From Trinickia dinghuensis (lineage in GTDB: Bacteria > Pseudomonadota > Gammaproteobacteria > Burkholderiales > Burkholderiaceae), in contig NZ_QRGA01000011.1 of assembly GCF_003367175.1 (NCBI RefSeq), positions 62,001-126,000 on the forward strand: a stretch of 64,000 nucleotides of DNA, written 5' to 3'. Within the stretch, counting starts at the first letter, position 1. Each line of letters starts with the position of its first letter. The notes under the pieces are model-generated. The model was not told the DNA's origin, searched no databases, and worked only from the letters and a program-made list of their open reading frames with translations. The translations under genes were made by a program, and so were the position numbers. Positions 16,277 to 29,601 of the stretch are shown piece after piece.

Positions 16277-16292
16277 GCGTAAACGTTTTCAG
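16277..16292. promoter_or_regulatory. LacI-type operator candidate
   Basis: gtaaacgttttc is a near-palindrome centred on CG, the hallmark of LacI/PurR-family operators. It lies about 35 bases before the LacI-family gene start, consistent with autoregulation. Confidence 0.55.
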
Positions 16293-16322
16293 GCCCAGCA
16301 CTACCGGACTGTACACACAGCA

Positions 16323-17366
16323 ATGAAACATACGATCAAGGATGTAGCCGCATACGCCGGCTTTTCCATCGCGACGGTCTCGCGCGCCATCAACGCGCCT
16401 CACACGGTGAACCGCGTCACGCTCGCAAAAATTCGCGAGGCAATCGAGGCGCTCCAATTCAGCCCGAGCCCGCTCGGGCGGCAATTGCGCGGCGAACGCA
16501 CGCGCCTCATCGGCGTCGTGCTGCCCACACTGGCCAACCCCGTATTCGCCGAATGCCTGCAAGGCATCGACGAACTCGCGGCGGCACAGGGTTATCGGCT
16601 CATGCTGATGACGACGCAATACGATGCCGCGCGCGAGCGCCATGCGATCGAGACGCTGCTCGCCCAGCGCGTCGAGGGGCTGATTCTGACGGTCGCCGAT
16701 GCCGATACCCACCCGCTGCTCGACGAACTCGACCGCGACGGCAAGCTCTACGTGCTCATGCACAACGACACGGTGCGGCGCCCGTCGGTGTCGGTCGACA
16801 ACCGCCGCGCGGCGTATGACGGCGTGCGCATGATGATCGAGCACGGTCACGAGCGCGTGATGATGCTGGCCGGCACGCTCGCCGAGTCCGATCGCGCGCG
16901 CCTGCGCTATCGCGGCTACTCGGAAGCGATGCGTCAAGCGGGGCTCACGCCCGCGCCGGCGCTAGAGGTCGATTTCAACGCCGACGAACTCGCCCCCTCC
17001 GTGCTCGCCCATCTCACCTCGGGACCCGACCGCCCCACCGCGCTCTTTTGCAGCAACGATCTGCTCGCGATGGTCGTCATGCGCGGCCTGCGCCGTGCCC
17101 GCTTCGACGTGCCCGAAGACATGTCGATCCTCGGCTTCGACGGGCTCGCGATGGGCGAACTGCTCTCGCCGCCGCTCGCCAGCATCGGCACGCCGAATCG
17201 CGAAATCGGCTGCGCCGCGTGGCGGCGTCTGATGGCGCGCATCGAAGGCGCCGACGACGGCGAATCGCTGTCCCTCACGCTGCCCCACTTGCTGCGCAAG
17301 GGTGGAACGATCGCCGTGCTGTCGAGCACGGCGGGCGCTGCCCTGCCCGCGCATCCCGCCGCGTAA
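16323..17366 (+). CDS. LacI-family transcriptional regulator
   Basis: 347 aa. The N-terminal helix-turn-helix with hinge is clear (TIKDVAAYAGFSIATVSRAI then NAPHTVNRVT), followed by a periplasmic-binding-protein-like ligand domain (IGVVLPTLANPVFAECLQGI, DRPTALFCSNDLLAMVVMRG, ILGFDGLAMGELLSPPL). It is followed 103 bases later by an ABC transporter and phosphodiesterase on the same strand, so it probably controls them in response to their substrate. A LacI-type palindrome lies upstream of its own gene. Confidence 0.9.
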   Translation: MKHTIKDVAAYAGFSIATVSRAINAPHTVNRVTLAKIREAIEALQFSPSPLGRQLRGERTRLIGVVLPTLANPVFAECLQGIDELAAAQGYRLMLMTTQYDAARERHAIETLLAQRVEGLILTVADADTHPLLDELDRDGKLYVLMHNDTVRRPSVSVDNRRAAYDGVRMMIEHGHERVMMLAGTLAESDRARLRYRGYSEAMRQAGLTPAPALEVDFNADELAPSVLAHLTSGPDRPTALFCSNDLLAMVVMRGLRRARFDVPEDMSILGFDGLAMGELLSPPLASIGTPNREIGCAAWRRLMARIEGADDGESLSLTLPHLLRKGGTIAVLSSTAGAALPAHPAA

Positions 17367-17390
17367 GCGGCGGAGCACTCGCCGTTCCCG

Positions 17391-17411
17391 CGCCGGCCGT
17401 CAAGGCCGGCG
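17391..17411 (+). other. Strong intercistronic hairpin between regulator and transporter
   Basis: cgccggcc / ggccggcg, an 8-bp perfect stem with a 5-base loop, and no T-tract after it. It may protect or separate transcripts of the regulator and the abundant binding-protein gene. Confidence 0.5.
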
Positions 17412-17469
17412 CCGCATTCCCACGACGTCCAAATTCTTCTCTTTCTTGTCCCGCAAGGAGACCTCTAAA

Positions 17470-18513
17470 GTGATACGTCGCACATCCAGCCTTCGCGCAC
17501 GCCTCGTGCGCTTCGCCGGCGCAGCCGCCGCGCTGGCGGCATTCGCCGGCGCCTTCGCCCCGGCCGCGCATGCCCAGCAAACGGCCATCTGCTACAACTG
17601 CCCGCCCGAATGGGCCGACTGGGCCAGCGAACTGAAGGCCATTCAGGACAAGACGGGCATTCACGTGCCGTCCGACAACAAGAACTCGGGCCAGGCGATC
17701 GCTCAGTTGATCGCGGAACAAAAGAGCCCCGTCGCCGACGTCGTCTACCTGGGCGTGTCCTCTGCCTTCCAAGCGAAGGACAAGGGCGTGATCCAACCGT
17801 ACAAGCCCGCGCACTGGGACGACATCCCCGCCGGCCTCAAGGATCCGCAAGGCTACTGGTTCGCGATCCACTCCGGCACGCTCGGCTTCTTCGTCAACAA
17901 GGACGCCCTCGAAGGCAAACCCGTGCCGCGCTCCTGGGCCGATCTGCTCAAGCCCGAGTACAAAGGAATGGTCGGCTACCTCGATCCGTCGAGCGCGTTC
18001 GTCGGCTACGCGGGCGCCGTCGCTGTAAACCAGGCGCTCGGCGGCTCGTTCGACAACTTCAAGCCGGCCCTCGACTGGTTCGCCAAGCTCAAGGCCAACC
18101 AGCCGATCGTGCCGAAACAGACGGCCTACGCACGCGTGCTCTCGGGCGAAATTCCGATCCTGCTCGACTACGACTTCGACGCCTATCGCGCCAAGTACAA
18201 GGATCACGCGAACGTCGAGTTCGTGATCCCCGCCGAAGGCACGATCTCGGTGCCGTACGTGATGAGCCTCGTCAAGGGCGCGCCGCATGAAGCGAACGGC
18301 AAGAAGGTGCTCGATTTCGTGCTGTCCGACGAAGGCCAGAAGATCTGGGCCAACGCGTACCTGCGCCCCGTGCGCGCCAACGCGATGACGAAGGAAGCCG
18401 CCGCCAAGTTCCTGCCCGCGAGCGACTACGCGCGCGCCAAACCCGTCGATTTCGCCAAGATGGCGGATAAGCAGCAAGCATTCGGCGAGCAATATCTGAA
18501 GGTCATGCACTAA
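17470..18513 (+). CDS. ABC transporter substrate-binding protein (AfuA/PhnS-like)
   Basis: 347 aa from GTG 17470 with aaggaga about 10 bases upstream. Sec signal peptide to about residue 36 (ALAAFAGAFAPAAHA-Q). The mature protein is a class II periplasmic binding protein of the Fe3+/2-aminoethylphosphonate group (PF13343/13416-like): FAIHSGTLGFFVNKDAL, PRSWADLLKPEYKGMVGYLD, VSEGQ-type end VLSDEGQKIWANAYLRPVR. Members bind ferric ion or, as in AfuA, phosphorylated sugars. The tyrosine pair of iron binders is not evident, and the neighbouring phosphodiesterase points to an organic phosphate ligand (inference). Confidence 0.88.
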   Translation: MIRRTSSLRARLVRFAGAAAALAAFAGAFAPAAHAQQTAICYNCPPEWADWASELKAIQDKTGIHVPSDNKNSGQAIAQLIAEQKSPVADVVYLGVSSAFQAKDKGVIQPYKPAHWDDIPAGLKDPQGYWFAIHSGTLGFFVNKDALEGKPVPRSWADLLKPEYKGMVGYLDPSSAFVGYAGAVAVNQALGGSFDNFKPALDWFAKLKANQPIVPKQTAYARVLSGEIPILLDYDFDAYRAKYKDHANVEFVIPAEGTISVPYVMSLVKGAPHEANGKKVLDFVLSDEGQKIWANAYLRPVRANAMTKEAAAKFLPASDYARAKPVDFAKMADKQQAFGEQYLKVMH

Positions 18514-18605
18514 GCAACCGGCACGATCGGCATGATCCGGTGGCGCGCTCGGCTCGCGCGCCACCCGCCCCACCCGACACGGCCTCTCGACGAGCGGTCA
18601 TCACC

Positions 18606-19430
18606 ATGCACGACATCACGTTTCCGCTACGCTGGCGCATCGCTCTGATCGCGCCCGCTCTTGCCGTCTTCATCGCGTTCTGGCTGCTGCCGATGGCCGT
18701 GCTCGTGCAAGTGAGCGGCAACGGCGACGCCATCGCCACCTATCGCGCGCTGCTCACGAACGGGCGCTACATGGACAGTCTCGTTGCGACGGTCGTGCTC
18801 TCGGCCACCGTCACGCTGGCCACGCTCGTGCTGTCGGTCATCTCGGGGCTGCTGCTCGCCCGCCGCGAATTTCCCGGCAAGCGCTCGCTCGTCGCACTGC
18901 TCACGTTTCCGCTCGCCTTCCCCGGCGTGGTGGTCGGCTTCATGGTCATCATGCTCGCCGGCCGGCAGGGCCTCATCGGCACACTCACGCAAAAGCTCAC
19001 GGGCGATCGGCTGGTGTTCGCCTATTCGATGACGGGGCTCTTTATCGGCTATCTGTATTTTTCGATCCCGCGCGTGATCGTCACCGTCATGGCATCGGCC
19101 ACGAAGCTCGACCCGTCGCTCGAAGAAGCCGCCCGCTCGCTCGGTGCCTCGCCTTGGCAGATCATGCGCGACGTCGTCTTGCCGGGCCTCGCGCCGGGGC
19201 TCGTCGCGGCCGGCGCCATCTGCTTCGCCACGGCGATGGGCGCGTTCGGCACCGCGTTTACGCTCGCCACCGACATCGACGTTCTGCCCATGACGATCTA
19301 TACCGAGTTCACATTGAACGCGAACATGATCACCGCGGCCGGGCTCTCCGTGATTCTCGGCATCGTCACCTGGCTCGTGCTCGCGCTCGCGCGCAGCGCC
19401 ACGGGCTCGGCCGTCGCCGCCACCGCGTGA
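18606..19430 (+). CDS. ABC transporter permease (first subunit)
   Basis: 274 aa from ATG 18606; a GTG at 18540 would add 22 Ala/Arg/Pro-rich residues. Six membrane helices and the EAA loop LEEAARSLGASPWQIMRDVV (about 177-196), which contacts the ATPase. It belongs to the Fe3+/AEP/spermidine-type permeases with separate subunits. 92 bases after the binding-protein gene and 8 bases before the second permease, so one operon. Confidence 0.9.
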   Translation: MHDITFPLRWRIALIAPALAVFIAFWLLPMAVLVQVSGNGDAIATYRALLTNGRYMDSLVATVVLSATVTLATLVLSVISGLLLARREFPGKRSLVALLTFPLAFPGVVVGFMVIMLAGRQGLIGTLTQKLTGDRLVFAYSMTGLFIGYLYFSIPRVIVTVMASATKLDPSLEEAARSLGASPWQIMRDVVLPGLAPGLVAAGAICFATAMGAFGTAFTLATDIDVLPMTIYTEFTLNANMITAAGLSVILGIVTWLVLALARSATGSAVAATA

Positions 19431-19438
19431 GGCCCAGG

Positions 19439-20332
19439 ATGAATCAGCTCGCCGATACCGCCGGCTTCGATCGCCGCGCCTCCTGGATGGCCGAGCACCT
19501 CGCGCCACGCAAACTGCTCGCGCTCGGGCAGTGGCTCGTGACGTTCGGCCTATGCGCATTTCTCGTCGTGCCCGTCGTCATGTCGATCATGGCGGGACTC
19601 ACGGTCAATTATTTTCGTGGCATTTCGAGCGGCCTGACGCTGCGCTGGCTCGTGCAAGTCTGGACGCAATACCACGGATCCGTGTTCCTTTCGCTCGAAG
19701 TCGCCGCGGCCACGCTCGCCGTGACGCTCCTCACGGGCGTGCCCGCCGCCTACGCGCTCGCACGCAGCAAGACGCGCTGGGCCCGCATCGTCGAAGAGCT
19801 GATCGTGCTGCCGATCGCCCTGCCGGGCCTCGCGTCGGCGCTCGCGCTCATCGTCGTCTACGGCGGCATCACGGCGTTTCGCATGAGCGTGTGGTTCATC
19901 GTCGTCGGCCACGTCGTCTTCACGCTGCCGTTCATGGTGAGGGCCGTCGCGGCCGTCGCCGCAAGCGCCGATCTGCGCACGCTCGAGGAAGGCGCGGCCA
20001 GCCTCGGCGCAACGTTCGCGCAACGCTTTTTCACCGTCGTGCTGCCGAATCTGAAACCCGGCATCGTCGCGGGCGCGCTCGCCGTCGTCACGCTGTCCGT
20101 CGGCGAATTCAATCTGACGTGGATGCTGCATACGCCCGAAACGAAGACGCTGCCCGTGGGGCTCGCCGATACCTACGCGTCGCTGCGCATCGAAGTCGGC
20201 AGCGCCTACACGATTCTGTTTTTCGCGATGACGATGCCGCTGCTCGTCGCGATGCAGCGCCTGGGCGGCGGGCAAGTCGAACTCATGCGCCGCGCCGACG
20301 CCGCGCACGGCGCCGCCGACAAGAACGAATAA
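19439..20332 (+). CDS. ABC transporter permease (second subunit)
   Basis: 297 aa. ATG 19439 with gagg 6-9 bases upstream. Six membrane helices, with the EAA loop LEEGAASLGATFAQRFFTVV near residue 182. It pairs with the preceding permease to form the channel. The C-terminal tail after the last helix is short and hydrophilic. Confidence 0.9.
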   Translation: MNQLADTAGFDRRASWMAEHLAPRKLLALGQWLVTFGLCAFLVVPVVMSIMAGLTVNYFRGISSGLTLRWLVQVWTQYHGSVFLSLEVAAATLAVTLLTGVPAAYALARSKTRWARIVEELIVLPIALPGLASALALIVVYGGITAFRMSVWFIVVGHVVFTLPFMVRAVAAVAASADLRTLEEGAASLGATFAQRFFTVVLPNLKPGIVAGALAVVTLSVGEFNLTWMLHTPETKTLPVGLADTYASLRIEVGSAYTILFFAMTMPLLVAMQRLGGGQVELMRRADAAHGAADKNE

Positions 20333-20363
20333 TTTTCGCGCCCCTACGCCTTTACTCGCCACG

Positions 20364-21407
20364 ATGAAATTCACCCCGGTTCCCATCGCACTCACGCAGT
20401 GCGCGAAGACATTCCACGGCACGCGCGTGCTCGAGCCGCTCGATCTGTCGATCGGCGCGGGCGAGACGCTCGTTCTGCTCGGGCCGTCGGGCTGCGGCAA
20501 GACGACGACACTGCGCATCGTCGCCGGGCTCGAATCGCCCGATGCCGGCGGCACCGTCCGCTTCGGCGACGACGACGTAACGCGGCTGCCGATCGAGCGG
20601 CGGCACGTCGGCATGGTGTTTCAAAACTACGCGCTGTTCCCGAACCTGACCGTGCGCGGCAACGTCGGCTATGGGCTCAAGATCGCGAAGGCCGAGCCGG
20701 CGCTCGCGCGCAAACGCGTCGACGAATTGCTCGCGATGATGCGGCTCGAGGCCCATGCCGACAAGCCGGTCACGCAGTTGTCGGGCGGCCAGCGGCAACG
20801 CGTGGCATTGGCCCGCGCGCTGGCCCGCGAGCCGCGCGTCCTGCTGCTCGACGAGCCGCTGACGGCCCTCGATGCGCGCCTGCGCGATGCGCTGCGGCAC
20901 GAGATGAACACGCTGCTGCGCGGGCTCGGCATCACGACGGTCTACGTCACGCACGATCAGGCCGAAGCGATGGAACTCGGCGACCGCATCGTCGTCATGA
21001 GCGCGGGGCGAATCGAGCAGATCGGCACGCCGCGCGACATCTACTATCGCCCGGCGAATCGTGCCGTTGCTCAGTTCGTCGGCACGATCAATCGACTCGG
21101 GGGACAATGGGAAGGCCGTGCGCCCACGGCAGCCGGCGCAAATGGTGCAAACGGCGCCGTCGGCGCCCGCGGCGGTCAAGCCGAGTTCTTTTTCCGTCCC
21201 GAGGACGGGCGGCTCGTGGCGCCGGAAGGCGCGCCCCTGCGCGGGATCGTCGAAACGGTCTCGTTTCTCGGCGAACGCACGCGCGTCACCGTGACGGGCG
21301 CCGCGCCCGATCCGCTCGTGATCGACGTCGCTGGACGCAGCGAGTGGGCGTCCGGGGCGCAGGTCGGGATCGAGATTGCCCCCGAAGGACTGATCGCACT
21401 GCCTTGA
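20364..21407 (+). CDS. ABC transporter ATP-binding protein (PotA/PhnT/FbpC type)
   Basis: 347 aa. Walker A GPSGCGKTTT (about 40-49), Q-loop VFQNYALFPNLTV, signature LSGGQRQRVALARAL, Walker B RVLLLDEPLTALD, H-loop YVTHDQAEAM. The C-terminal third is a TOBE domain interrupted by an Ala/Gly/Asn-rich linker (about 250-270). It powers the two permeases; 31 bases separate it from the second permease. Confidence 0.92.
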   Translation: MKFTPVPIALTQCAKTFHGTRVLEPLDLSIGAGETLVLLGPSGCGKTTTLRIVAGLESPDAGGTVRFGDDDVTRLPIERRHVGMVFQNYALFPNLTVRGNVGYGLKIAKAEPALARKRVDELLAMMRLEAHADKPVTQLSGGQRQRVALARALAREPRVLLLDEPLTALDARLRDALRHEMNTLLRGLGITTVYVTHDQAEAMELGDRIVVMSAGRIEQIGTPRDIYYRPANRAVAQFVGTINRLGGQWEGRAPTAAGANGANGAVGARGGQAEFFFRPEDGRLVAPEGAPLRGIVETVSFLGERTRVTVTGAAPDPLVIDVAGRSEWASGAQVGIEIAPEGLIALP

Positions 21408-21459
21408 TCTTGATCGATCGCGTATATCGATCACATAAACGAATTCACTGGACCTGCTC

Positions 21460-22287
21460 ATGCTACTGGCGCAAATCAGCGATCTGCACATCAAGCGCCC
21501 TGGGGCGCTTGCCTACCGGCGCGTCGATACGGCCGCCGCCCTAGAACGCTGCGTCGCGCGGCTCAATGCGTGCCAGCCCAAACTCGATGCCGTGGTGGTG
21601 ACCGGCGACCTCGGCGATTTGGGCAATGTCGTAGAGTACCAAGCGCTCAAGAAGCTGCTCGAGCCGCTCGCGATGCCGGTGTACCTGCTCGTCGGCAATC
21701 ACGACGATCGCGCCGCGTTGCGGGAAGTGTTCCACGATCACCCGTACTTGCGCACAGGCGGCGAATTCGTTCAATACGCCGTGGATATCGGGCCGCTGCG
21801 GCTCATCGCGCTCGATTCGCAAATACCGCGGCAAAGCGGCGGGCACCTGTGCGACGCACGCCTTACATGGCTGGAGACGCAACTAGCGGATGCGCAAGGC
21901 AAGCCCGTCGTGCTCGCGCTGCATCACCCGCCGTTCGTTTCGGGCATCGGGCACATGGACCGGCAACGGCTCGATCCGGCATCGGCCGACCGCCTGGCCG
22001 CTATCGTGCGCCGCTATCCGAACGTCGAGCGCGTGATCTGCGGCCACGTGCATCGGCCGATTCATACGCGCTTCGCCGGTACGATCGCGTCCGCCGTTCC
22101 CTCGCCGGCCCACCAAGTGGCGCTCGATCTGCGCGAGAACGGGCCGTCCGCGTTCCGGCTCGAACCTGCCGCGTTCGCGCTGCACCAATATGCGCCCGAG
22201 ACGGGCATCGTCACGCATCACGCCTATGTCGACGAAGGCGAGGGGCCCTTCCCGTTCTACGAACCGGACGGCACGCTGATCGATTGA
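21460..22287 (+). CDS. GpdQ-like binuclear-metal phosphodiesterase
   Basis: 275 aa, nearly the same length as Enterobacter GpdQ (274). Metal ligands fall at almost identical positions: D8 and H10 (ISDLH), D50 (VTGDLGD), N80-H81 (VGNHDD), H156 (ALHHPP), H196 and H198 (CGHVH). GpdQ hydrolyses glycerophosphodiesters and other phosphodiesters; the related CpdA hydrolyses cAMP. Placed last in a LacI/ABC-transporter unit, 52 bases after the ATPase, it probably acts on the imported substrate. It has no signal peptide, so it is cytoplasmic. Confidence 0.88.
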   Translation: MLLAQISDLHIKRPGALAYRRVDTAAALERCVARLNACQPKLDAVVVTGDLGDLGNVVEYQALKKLLEPLAMPVYLLVGNHDDRAALREVFHDHPYLRTGGEFVQYAVDIGPLRLIALDSQIPRQSGGHLCDARLTWLETQLADAQGKPVVLALHHPPFVSGIGHMDRQRLDPASADRLAAIVRRYPNVERVICGHVHRPIHTRFAGTIASAVPSPAHQVALDLRENGPSAFRLEPAAFALHQYAPETGIVTHHAYVDEGEGPFPFYEPDGTLID

Positions 22288-22376
22288 TCGCGGCCGAGAC
22301 GAAGCAATCGAACGCCGACGTCGTCATGCGTCGATGTTCGTTTTTCTCTCGGTCTTCTCGATTCTCGATGTCTCCT

Positions 22377-22407
22377 GAACGAAACGAAACGAAACGAAGC
22401 GAAGCGA
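22377..22407 (+). repeat. Pentanucleotide repeat upstream of the MFS gene
   Basis: About six tandem units of gaaac/gaagc end 10 bases before the GTG start of the MFS transporter. Slippage here would change the spacing of the 5' untranslated region. Confidence 0.8.
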
Positions 22408-22417
22408 CAAACGAGCC

Positions 22418-23632
22418 GTGTCCCCATCGAAGCACGACGCCAGTCATCCCGATCACGCGAACCCCTACTCGCGCGCGCTGTTGCTGCTTCTGGCGACGGT
22501 CGCGGGCGTATCCGTCGCCAATATCTACTACAACCAGCCGCTGCTCGATCGCTTCCGCGAGACGTTCCCGCAGGGCGCATCGTGGATCGGCGCGGTGCCC
22601 GCCGCCACCCAGCTCGGCTACGCGGCCGGCATGTTCTTTCTCGCGCCGCTCGGCGATCGCTTCGATCGCAAACGGATCATCCTGCTGCAAACGCTGGGCC
22701 TCGCGCTGGCTCTCACGGCCGCCGCCGCGGCGCCCTCGCTCGTCGTCCTCGCCGCGGTGAGCCTGGCGATCGGCGTGCTCTCGACGATCGCGCAGCAAGC
22801 CGTGCCGTTCGCTGCCGAACTCGCGCCGCCGGCCGAGCGCGGCCATGCGGTCGGCACCGTCATGAGCGGATTGCTGCTCGGCATCTTGCTCGCGCGCACC
22901 GCGGCCGGCTTCATCGCGCAGTACTTCGGCTGGCGCACCGTGTTCGGCGCGTCGGTCGGCGCGCTCGCGGTGCTCGCGCTCGTCGTGATCGCCCGCTTGC
23001 CGAACAGCCGCCCGACCTCGACGCTGCCGTACGGCAAGCTGCTCGGGTCGATGTGGCATCTCGCTCTCGACTTGCGCGGGCTGCGCGACGCCTCGATCAC
23101 CGGTGCCGCCTTGTTCGCGGCATTCAGCGCGTTCTGGTCGGTGCTCACGCTGCTGCTTGCCGGCGCGCCGTTTCATTTGGGGCCGCAAGCCGCGGGACTG
23201 TTCGGCATCGTCGGCGCGGCCGGCGCACTCGCGGCGCCCATTGCGGGCCGCTTTTCCGACAAGCGCGGCCCGCACGCCGTCATCACGCTGTCGATCGCGC
23301 TCGTGGCGCTCGCCTTCGTCATCTTCGCGCTGTCGGCGAAGAGCCTCGTCGGCCTGGTGCTCGGCGTGATCGTGCTCGACATCGGCGTGCAGGCCGCGCA
23401 AATCTCGAATCAGTCGCGCATCTACGCGCTCAAGCCCGAGGCGCGCAGCCGCGTCAACACGGTCTTCATGGTCTGCTATTTCATCGGCGGCGCGACGGGA
23501 TCGGCGGTCGGCGCCTATGCTTGGCGGACATTCGGGTGGCTCGGCGTCTGCGCGGCGGGCGTGCTGTTCGCCGGCGCGGCGGCGGCGCGGCACTTGAGCG
23601 CGCCCGAGGCACGGGCGAGTATTTCGCTCTGA
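22418..23632 (+). CDS. MFS efflux transporter (12 helices)
   Basis: 404 aa from GTG 22418. Twelve hydrophobic helices. The family A-motif appears between helices 2 and 3 as FLAPLGDRFDRKRII, and IGVLSTIAQQAVPFAAEL belongs to the AraJ/YgaY-type sugar or drug efflux group. Substrate unknown. The ribosome binding site is weak and lies in or next to a pentanucleotide repeat, so expression may vary with repeat number. Confidence 0.87.
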   Translation: MSPSKHDASHPDHANPYSRALLLLLATVAGVSVANIYYNQPLLDRFRETFPQGASWIGAVPAATQLGYAAGMFFLAPLGDRFDRKRIILLQTLGLALALTAAAAAPSLVVLAAVSLAIGVLSTIAQQAVPFAAELAPPAERGHAVGTVMSGLLLGILLARTAAGFIAQYFGWRTVFGASVGALAVLALVVIARLPNSRPTSTLPYGKLLGSMWHLALDLRGLRDASITGAALFAAFSAFWSVLTLLLAGAPFHLGPQAAGLFGIVGAAGALAAPIAGRFSDKRGPHAVITLSIALVALAFVIFALSAKSLVGLVLGVIVLDIGVQAAQISNQSRIYALKPEARSRVNTVFMVCYFIGGATGSAVGAYAWRTFGWLGVCAAGVLFAGAAAARHLSAPEARASISL

Positions 23633-23742
23633 GCAGCCGGAGCCACATCGCAGCGCATCGTCGCGATCGAGTGCGGCTGGCGAGGCTTGTGGCTCGAGCG
23701 ACCCGTCACGAACAGCGGGAGCCGAGCGCCGGAGGCGATTAG

Positions 23743-25845
<2,103 letters not shown>

Positions 25846-25948
25846 GGCGACAAAGCTGCGAGGCCTCAAAGCCGCACAGTCGCAAAGCAGCGAAGCTGCA
25901 ATGCCCCGTGACACAAACCCGAATGAACGCGCCAGCAACCGCCTACGC

Positions 25949-26887
25949 CTAGGCCGCCCGCCTGCGGTCGAACCAGAACGACAGCGCCACGCTCGCGAGG
26001 ATGACGCCGGTCGAGACGTACGTCGCACCGGTCACGCGCTCGCCGAGCGTCACGGCGCCGAGCGCCACCGCCACGATCGGATTGACGTACATGCAGCTGC
26101 TCGCGACGATCGGGCTCGTGTGCCGGATCAAGAAGCCATAGGCGACGTACGCGGCCATCGTCGCGACGAACATCAGATACACGAACGCGAACACCGAGCC
26201 GAAGCCGAGCGAGCCGACGCGCTCGCCGCCGGCCAAGGCGATCAGCGTCGAAATCGCGCCGCCCAGGCCGATCTGCAGCGCGGTCGACAAGAACAGATCG
26301 GCGGGCAGCGCCAGTTGGCTCGCGAGATGCGCGCCGACCGCCCAAAAAAGCGCGGCGCCGAGGATGACGATGGTGCCGCTCGTCGACGAGTTCGACGTAT
26401 CGCCGTGATTGAGGATGAAGATGCCGAGCAGGCCGAGCCCGACGGCCACCCACTCTCCTTTGGCGATGGGCCGCCCGGCGATAGCCGAAATGATCGTCGC
26501 GAACAACGGCACGGTCGCGACCATCACGGCCGCCGTACCCGTGCCGACGCTGCGCATGCCGAACGCGAGCATTCCGCTGGAGAAACAGATGAGCATCGTG
26601 CCGACGATGCCGGCGTTGCGTATTTCGGCGGCCGTGGGCCAGACGAACGTGCGGCGTGTCGCGAGAAAAAATAGGCCGATACCGGCGATCACGTTGCGCA
26701 GGCCCGAGAGCAGCAGCGGCGGGAACGATTCGAGCGCGACGTGCACGGCCAGATAGGACGAGCCCCAGGCGAGATAGACGACGGTCAAGGCAAGCGCGAC
26801 GCGCCCGCCATGGCTGCGCGGCGGACGAATGCGCATGAGGATGTCGAACGGCACGGCGCGGGCAAAACGGGGGAGGCGAGGCGGCAT
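25949..26887 (-). CDS. EamA-family (DMT) inner-membrane transporter
   Basis: 312 aa, ten predicted membrane helices in two EamA repeats (GSSYLAVHVALESFPPLLLS; GFLIRHTSPIVASSCMYVNP then IVAVALG). RhaT/YedA-like metabolite exporters share this pattern; substrate unknown. ATG 26887 is used; ATG 26836 is an alternative that removes a basic 17-residue leader. It converges on fadH across 103 bases of repetitive sequence (variations of aaagc(t/c)gc). Its 5' region faces the thiC riboswitch. Confidence 0.87.
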   Translation of the reverse strand: MPPRLPRFARAVPFDILMRIRPPRSHGGRVALALTVVYLAWGSSYLAVHVALESFPPLLLSGLRNVIAGIGLFFLATRRTFVWPTAAEIRNAGIVGTMLICFSSGMLAFGMRSVGTGTAAVMVATVPLFATIISAIAGRPIAKGEWVAVGLGLLGIFILNHGDTSNSSTSGTIVILGAALFWAVGAHLASQLALPADLFLSTALQIGLGGAISTLIALAGGERVGSLGFGSVFAFVYLMFVATMAAYVAYGFLIRHTSPIVASSCMYVNPIVAVALGAVTLGERVTGATYVSTGVILASVALSFWFDRRRAA

Positions 26888-27119
26888 TTCGGTCGACAGG
26901 CTTCGGGGGTGCGCGCAAGCGCGGCTGGATTATTTCGGGGATACGTCGTCATTATGCAACGGTCGGCGGCACGAGCGCTGCGAGCAAGCCGCGCGCCGGC
27001 GCCGCGCGGACAGGCATTTCGCCGCGGCGAGCGGTCTCGGAGGCCGGCGGGCGCGACACGCAAGGCCTCGTTCGTTGCAGGTTGCCAAAGGCGGGCCGCC
27101 CGGTGTATCTTCTGCGGTG

Positions 27120-29235
<2,116 letters not shown>

Positions 29236-29601
29236 GGCCGCGGCGATGTGACGGGGAAGCGGCGCGGCGGCATGCAGCGCGCGTGCCGCTCATCGTTCAC
29301 GGTTCGTCGGTGAAAGTTCGAGGTTTGCGATTCGCATGAGGGGCGCCGGTTTTCGAACCGCGCCCCTTTTTCATTGGGGGCGGCGATGGTGGCAGTGGCC
29401 GGTTGCCGGCGTTCGCCCGCCTCGCGCCATCGACGATCGAGCCGTCAAATCCTGCCATTCGTCTCTCGATTGTTGTCGATTCTTGCTGTTTCATCTCGCG
29501 CTGAAATATCGCCCGATCAGTCGGTGATAGCATGCGGTTCGGCTACTCAAAACAAGCCGCTAAAACGCCAAAACGATATAGGCATCCGCCTCGAGACCCT
29601 C
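29236..29601 (+). other. thiC 3' region and EamA promoter region
   Basis: 366 bases without a gene: the thiC terminator (29339-29372) and then the 5' region of the next transporter, with an AT-richer stretch at 29510-29580 likely to hold its promoter. No small gene is supported. Confidence 0.5.
29339..29372 (+). terminator. Intrinsic terminator of thiC
   Basis: aggggcg-c-cggtt / aaccg-cgcccct stem (one bulge) with ttcg loop, followed by ttttt. It is about 100 bases past the thiC stop. Confidence 0.9.

Noticed and set aside
17470..18513. Ferric-ion binding protein as a firm name
   Set aside because: Fold family fits, but the paired tyrosine ligands are not evident and the operon context favours a phosphorylated organic substrate.
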